DNA from: Patescibacteria group bacterium
GTDB lineage: Bacteria > Patescibacteriota > Minisyncoccia > JAHCSD01
Direction: 5' to 3'
NCBI GenBank assembly: GCA_018609185.1
Contig: JAHCSD010000037.1
Coordinates: forward strand, 1 to 6,688
Length of the DNA: 6,688 nucleotides
Below the pieces are notes generated by a model, which was given only the letters and a program-made list of their open reading frames with translations, had not been told where the DNA came from and did no database searches. The number at the start of each line of letters is the position of its first letter. Position 1 is the stretch's first letter. This document shows, piece after piece, positions 5,163 to 6,688 of this stretch. The position numbers and the translations under genes were made by a program.

Positions 5163-5250
5163 TTCCGGCCCGGTTGTAGTAAGAAGGAAACTGAATACAA
5201 AATAGTAAATATTATTCTGGTTGGATGTAGAAGTATATCCAGCCCGGAGG
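5163..5250 (+). promoter_or_regulatory. RBS and possible masking sequence before the amidinotransferase-like gene
   Basis: GGAGG at 5246-5250 lies 10 nt before the ATG at 5261, an acceptable but long spacing. An upstream segment cttccgg (5162-5168) can pair with ccggagg (5244-5250) with one G-U wobble and would cover the ribosome site if it is in the transcript. The motif gcccgg occurs next to both arms. No convincing promoter is seen in this 209-nt gap; a weak TTGTAG (5174-5179) with TACAAA (5196-5201) is the best candidate and would exclude the upstream arm. Confidence 0.35.
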
Positions 5251-5260
5251 GTGGTGAAAA

Positions 5261-6160
5261 ATGAAAGTATTGATGTGTCCGCCGACGTATTATGAAATTC
5301 CTGCGATTGAGAATCCGCATATGAACATTAATGATCAGCCTGATAAACATAAGGCATGGCTGCAGTGGGTTAGCATTGCGAATCTTTATACGAGTTTGGG
5401 ACTCGAGGTGTACCAGATTGAGCCTCAAGAAAACTTATGGGGTTTGCTCTGGTGTGCAAATGGTGCATGGGGACGATACGGGAGATTTGTTCTTTCAAAT
5501 TTCCGTCAGCCAATTCGCAGACCCGAAAAGCCCCATTACCGTAGATGGCTTAAGCGTCTGGGGTATGAGGTATTTGAGCTCCCCGAGAGTATTTTCTTTG
5601 AGGGCCAGGGAGATGTGATTACATTAAAGGATACGTATCTTTTTGGATACGGCTTTCGATCTTCCGAGGAAGCTAAAGATTATATACATCCACTCTTGCA
5701 GCTCAAGAAGGAAATCACTCCCCTTCAACTGGTTAACCCTGATTTTTATCACCTTGATACTTGTGCTATGAGTTTGAGGGAAAAGGACGCACTTATTTAC
5801 TTCCCTGGCGCCTTTGATGGAGCAAGTAACGACCGACTTCGAAAGCTTTCTATCGTACGATACGAAGTTCCCGAAAAACTTGCTCCTCATTTCGTGTGTA
5901 ATAGCGTCTGGGTAGGGAATACGGTTCTTTTAAATATTCCCTTTGACGACTATAGCGAGGATTCATTTCAGAGAAGTGCCTCTGGTGTTCCGCTCGAGAA
6001 GAAGGATAAACGATTCGATGAAATTTTAAGTCACGAACAAGAGTACGAAAAACTCCTTAAATGGCTTTGGAAACTCGGATATACCATCATTCCCGTCTAT
6101 ACGTCAGAATTCAAAAAATCCGGCGCAGGCGTGCGTTGTTTGATCCTTTTTCTTGAATAA
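5261..6160 (+). CDS. Amidinotransferase / dimethylargininase-like guanidine-modifying enzyme
   Basis: The 299-residue protein belongs to the guanidino-group-modifying superfamily (dimethylargininase, arginine deiminase/dihydrolase, amidinotransferases), which attacks the guanidinium carbon of arginine-like substrates with a cysteine. Visible family marks in order: MCPPTYYEI and NPHMN at the N terminus, VLSNFRQPIRRPEKPHY, FEGQGD at 113-118 (acidic catalytic/binding residues E114, D118), FYHLDTC with H164 and D166, the CNSVWVGNTVLLN segment, and SGAGVRC with the nucleophile Cys293 near the C terminus. The domain looks complete at normal length. In relatives I recall, the strand before AN reads like PDMVFTAN; here it is WGLLWCAN (residues 60-67), so an aspartate expected in the substrate pocket is absent. 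The likely substrate is free arginine or a derivative, acting in the cytoplasm, but which reaction is uncertain. It is transcribed alone. Confidence 0.85.
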   Translation: MKVLMCPPTYYEIPAIENPHMNINDQPDKHKAWLQWVSIANLYTSLGLEVYQIEPQENLWGLLWCANGAWGRYGRFVLSNFRQPIRRPEKPHYRRWLKRLGYEVFELPESIFFEGQGDVITLKDTYLFGYGFRSSEEAKDYIHPLLQLKKEITPLQLVNPDFYHLDTCAMSLREKDALIYFPGAFDGASNDRLRKLSIVRYEVPEKLAPHFVCNSVWVGNTVLLNIPFDDYSEDSFQRSASGVPLEKKDKRFDEILSHEQEYEKLLKWLWKLGYTIIPVYTSEFKKSGAGVRCLILFLE

Positions 6161-6167
6161 TAAATAC

Positions 6168-6193
6168 AAAGCGGCTTTTCGGAGCTGCTTTTT
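6168..6193 (+). terminator. Rho-independent terminator of the amidinotransferase-like gene
   Basis: aaagcggc (6168-6175) pairs with gctgcttt (6184-6191) with one G-U pair around a short loop, with T to 6193. It starts 7 nt after the stop codon. Confidence 0.8.
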
Positions 6194-6220
6194 GTGTAGA
6201 TTTGGTCTTGTGTACAGAAA

Positions 6221-6268
6221 TTGGCAAACACTTCTTTGCTCTAGAGCGTAGAAGTGTTTGCCGATTTT
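6221..6268. terminator. Second hairpin, probably bidirectional terminator
   Basis: A perfect 13-bp stem (6223-6235 with 6250-6262) holds an apical palindrome gctctagagc (6238-6247). TTTT (6265-6268) follows on the plus strand, and the minus strand reads ccaattt, so it may act in both directions. It insulates secA from upstream transcription. Confidence 0.65.
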
Positions 6269-6300
6269 GAAATTTAGATAGTACTGGACAATACAAACAT

Positions 6301-6329
6301 TTGTAAACTTGATATACGAGTGCTAGGAT
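6301..6329 (+). promoter_or_regulatory. Extended -10 promoter of secA
   Basis: TTGTAA (6301-6306) is followed after exactly 17 nt by TAGGAT (6324-6329), preceded by TGC, giving TGCTAGGAT. The ATG lies 9 nt after the -10 box, so the leader would be only about 2-3 nt. No Shine-Dalgarno sequence precedes the start. Confidence 0.6.
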
Positions 6330-6338
6330 AAATCCGTA

Positions 6339-6688
6339 ATGGGAATATTATCTAAAATTTTAGGTGATTCTAATGAGGGGGCGATAAAGAAATTGCGTCC
6401 CCTTGTTGATAAAATTAATGCTCTCGAACCCGAATTCGAGAAGTTTTCTGATGCCGAACTGCGAAATAAAACCGAGGAATTCAAAAAGCGTCTCGGAGAA
6501 AAAGAAACATTGGACGACTTGTTACCCGAAGCATTTGCGGCCGCGCGAAAGGCCGCAAAACGAACGCTTAATCAACGGCATTTTGACGTACAGCTCATAG
6601 GAGGCATTGCGCTTCACCGGGGGAAGATTGCCGAAATGAAGACAGGAGAAGGGAAAACCCTTGCGTCCACACTCGCCGCATATCTCAA
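6339..6688 (+). CDS. secA: Preprotein translocase ATPase SecA, N-terminal part (3' end outside window)
   Basis: SecA is the ATPase motor that pushes unfolded preproteins through the SecYEG channel. The visible 116 residues begin [19 protein letters not shown], continue with the typical helix [13 protein letters not shown], then [42 protein letters not shown]. The LIGGIALH segment and the Walker A motif GEGKT (103-107, Lys106) sit where they do in known SecA proteins (K108 in E. coli), which supports the ATG at 6339. The frame runs off the right edge. Two terminators upstream and its own extended -10 promoter make it an independent transcription unit. The exported proteins in this window would be among its substrates. 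Confidence 0.97.
   Translation, partial: MGILSKILGDSNEGAIKKLRPLVDKINALEPEFEKFSDAELRNKTEEFKKRLGEKETLDDLLPEAFAAARKAAKRTLNQRHFDVQLIGGIALHRGKIAEMKTGEGKTLASTLAAYL

Noticed and set aside
6403..6600. 65-codon plus-strand frame near the right edge
   Set aside because: Out-of-frame shadow of the secA coding region.

Overview
This window looks like part of the chromosome of a Candidate Phyla Radiation (Patescibacteria, Parcubacteria-like) bacterium. The reasons are a secreted metalloprotease with the KRWIPS-type surface repeat I associate with these genomes, an hpf gene with secA downstream, genes whose start codon sits directly behind an extended -10 box, and gaps filled with short hairpins. This assignment is inference from recalled family traits, not a search. 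All supported genes are on the plus strand.

Layout. The window opens inside a TPR-repeat protein (2-547), closed by a strong terminator. Next is a gene-free stretch of about 590 nt (548-1135) packed with inverted repeats, including a three-way-junction fold. A leaderless-type promoter then drives a secreted zinc metalloprotease (1136-2839). A short gap with long hairpins leads to hpf (2991-3404). Four bases after its stop lies a 177-nt fold-back element with perfect 19-bp terminal inverted repeats (3409-3585), then a diverged tandem duplication of about 51 nt, then a terminator. A consensus-like promoter and a leader with mutually exclusive hairpins precede two adjacent lipoprotein genes of unknown function (3825-4409 and 4410-5051). 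After another terminator comes an amidinotransferase/dimethylargininase-like enzyme (5261-6160), then two terminators in a row, and finally the start of secA (6339 to the right edge), again with an extended -10 promoter almost touching the ATG.

How the genes may work together. hpf (ribosome hibernation) and secA (protein export) are near neighbours in several bacterial lineages. Here about 2.9 kb lies between them, holding separate transcription units: the lipoprotein pair and the guanidine-modifying enzyme. Most units have their own terminator, so the window reads as a series of short independent transcripts rather than one operon. The metalloprotease and both lipoproteins are predicted to be exported through Sec, consistent with a surface role.

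The most unusual items are the fold-back element behind hpf, the switch-like leader before the lipoprotein operon, the structured gene-free stretch at 583-1135, and the lipoprotein pair itself, which I cannot assign to any family.
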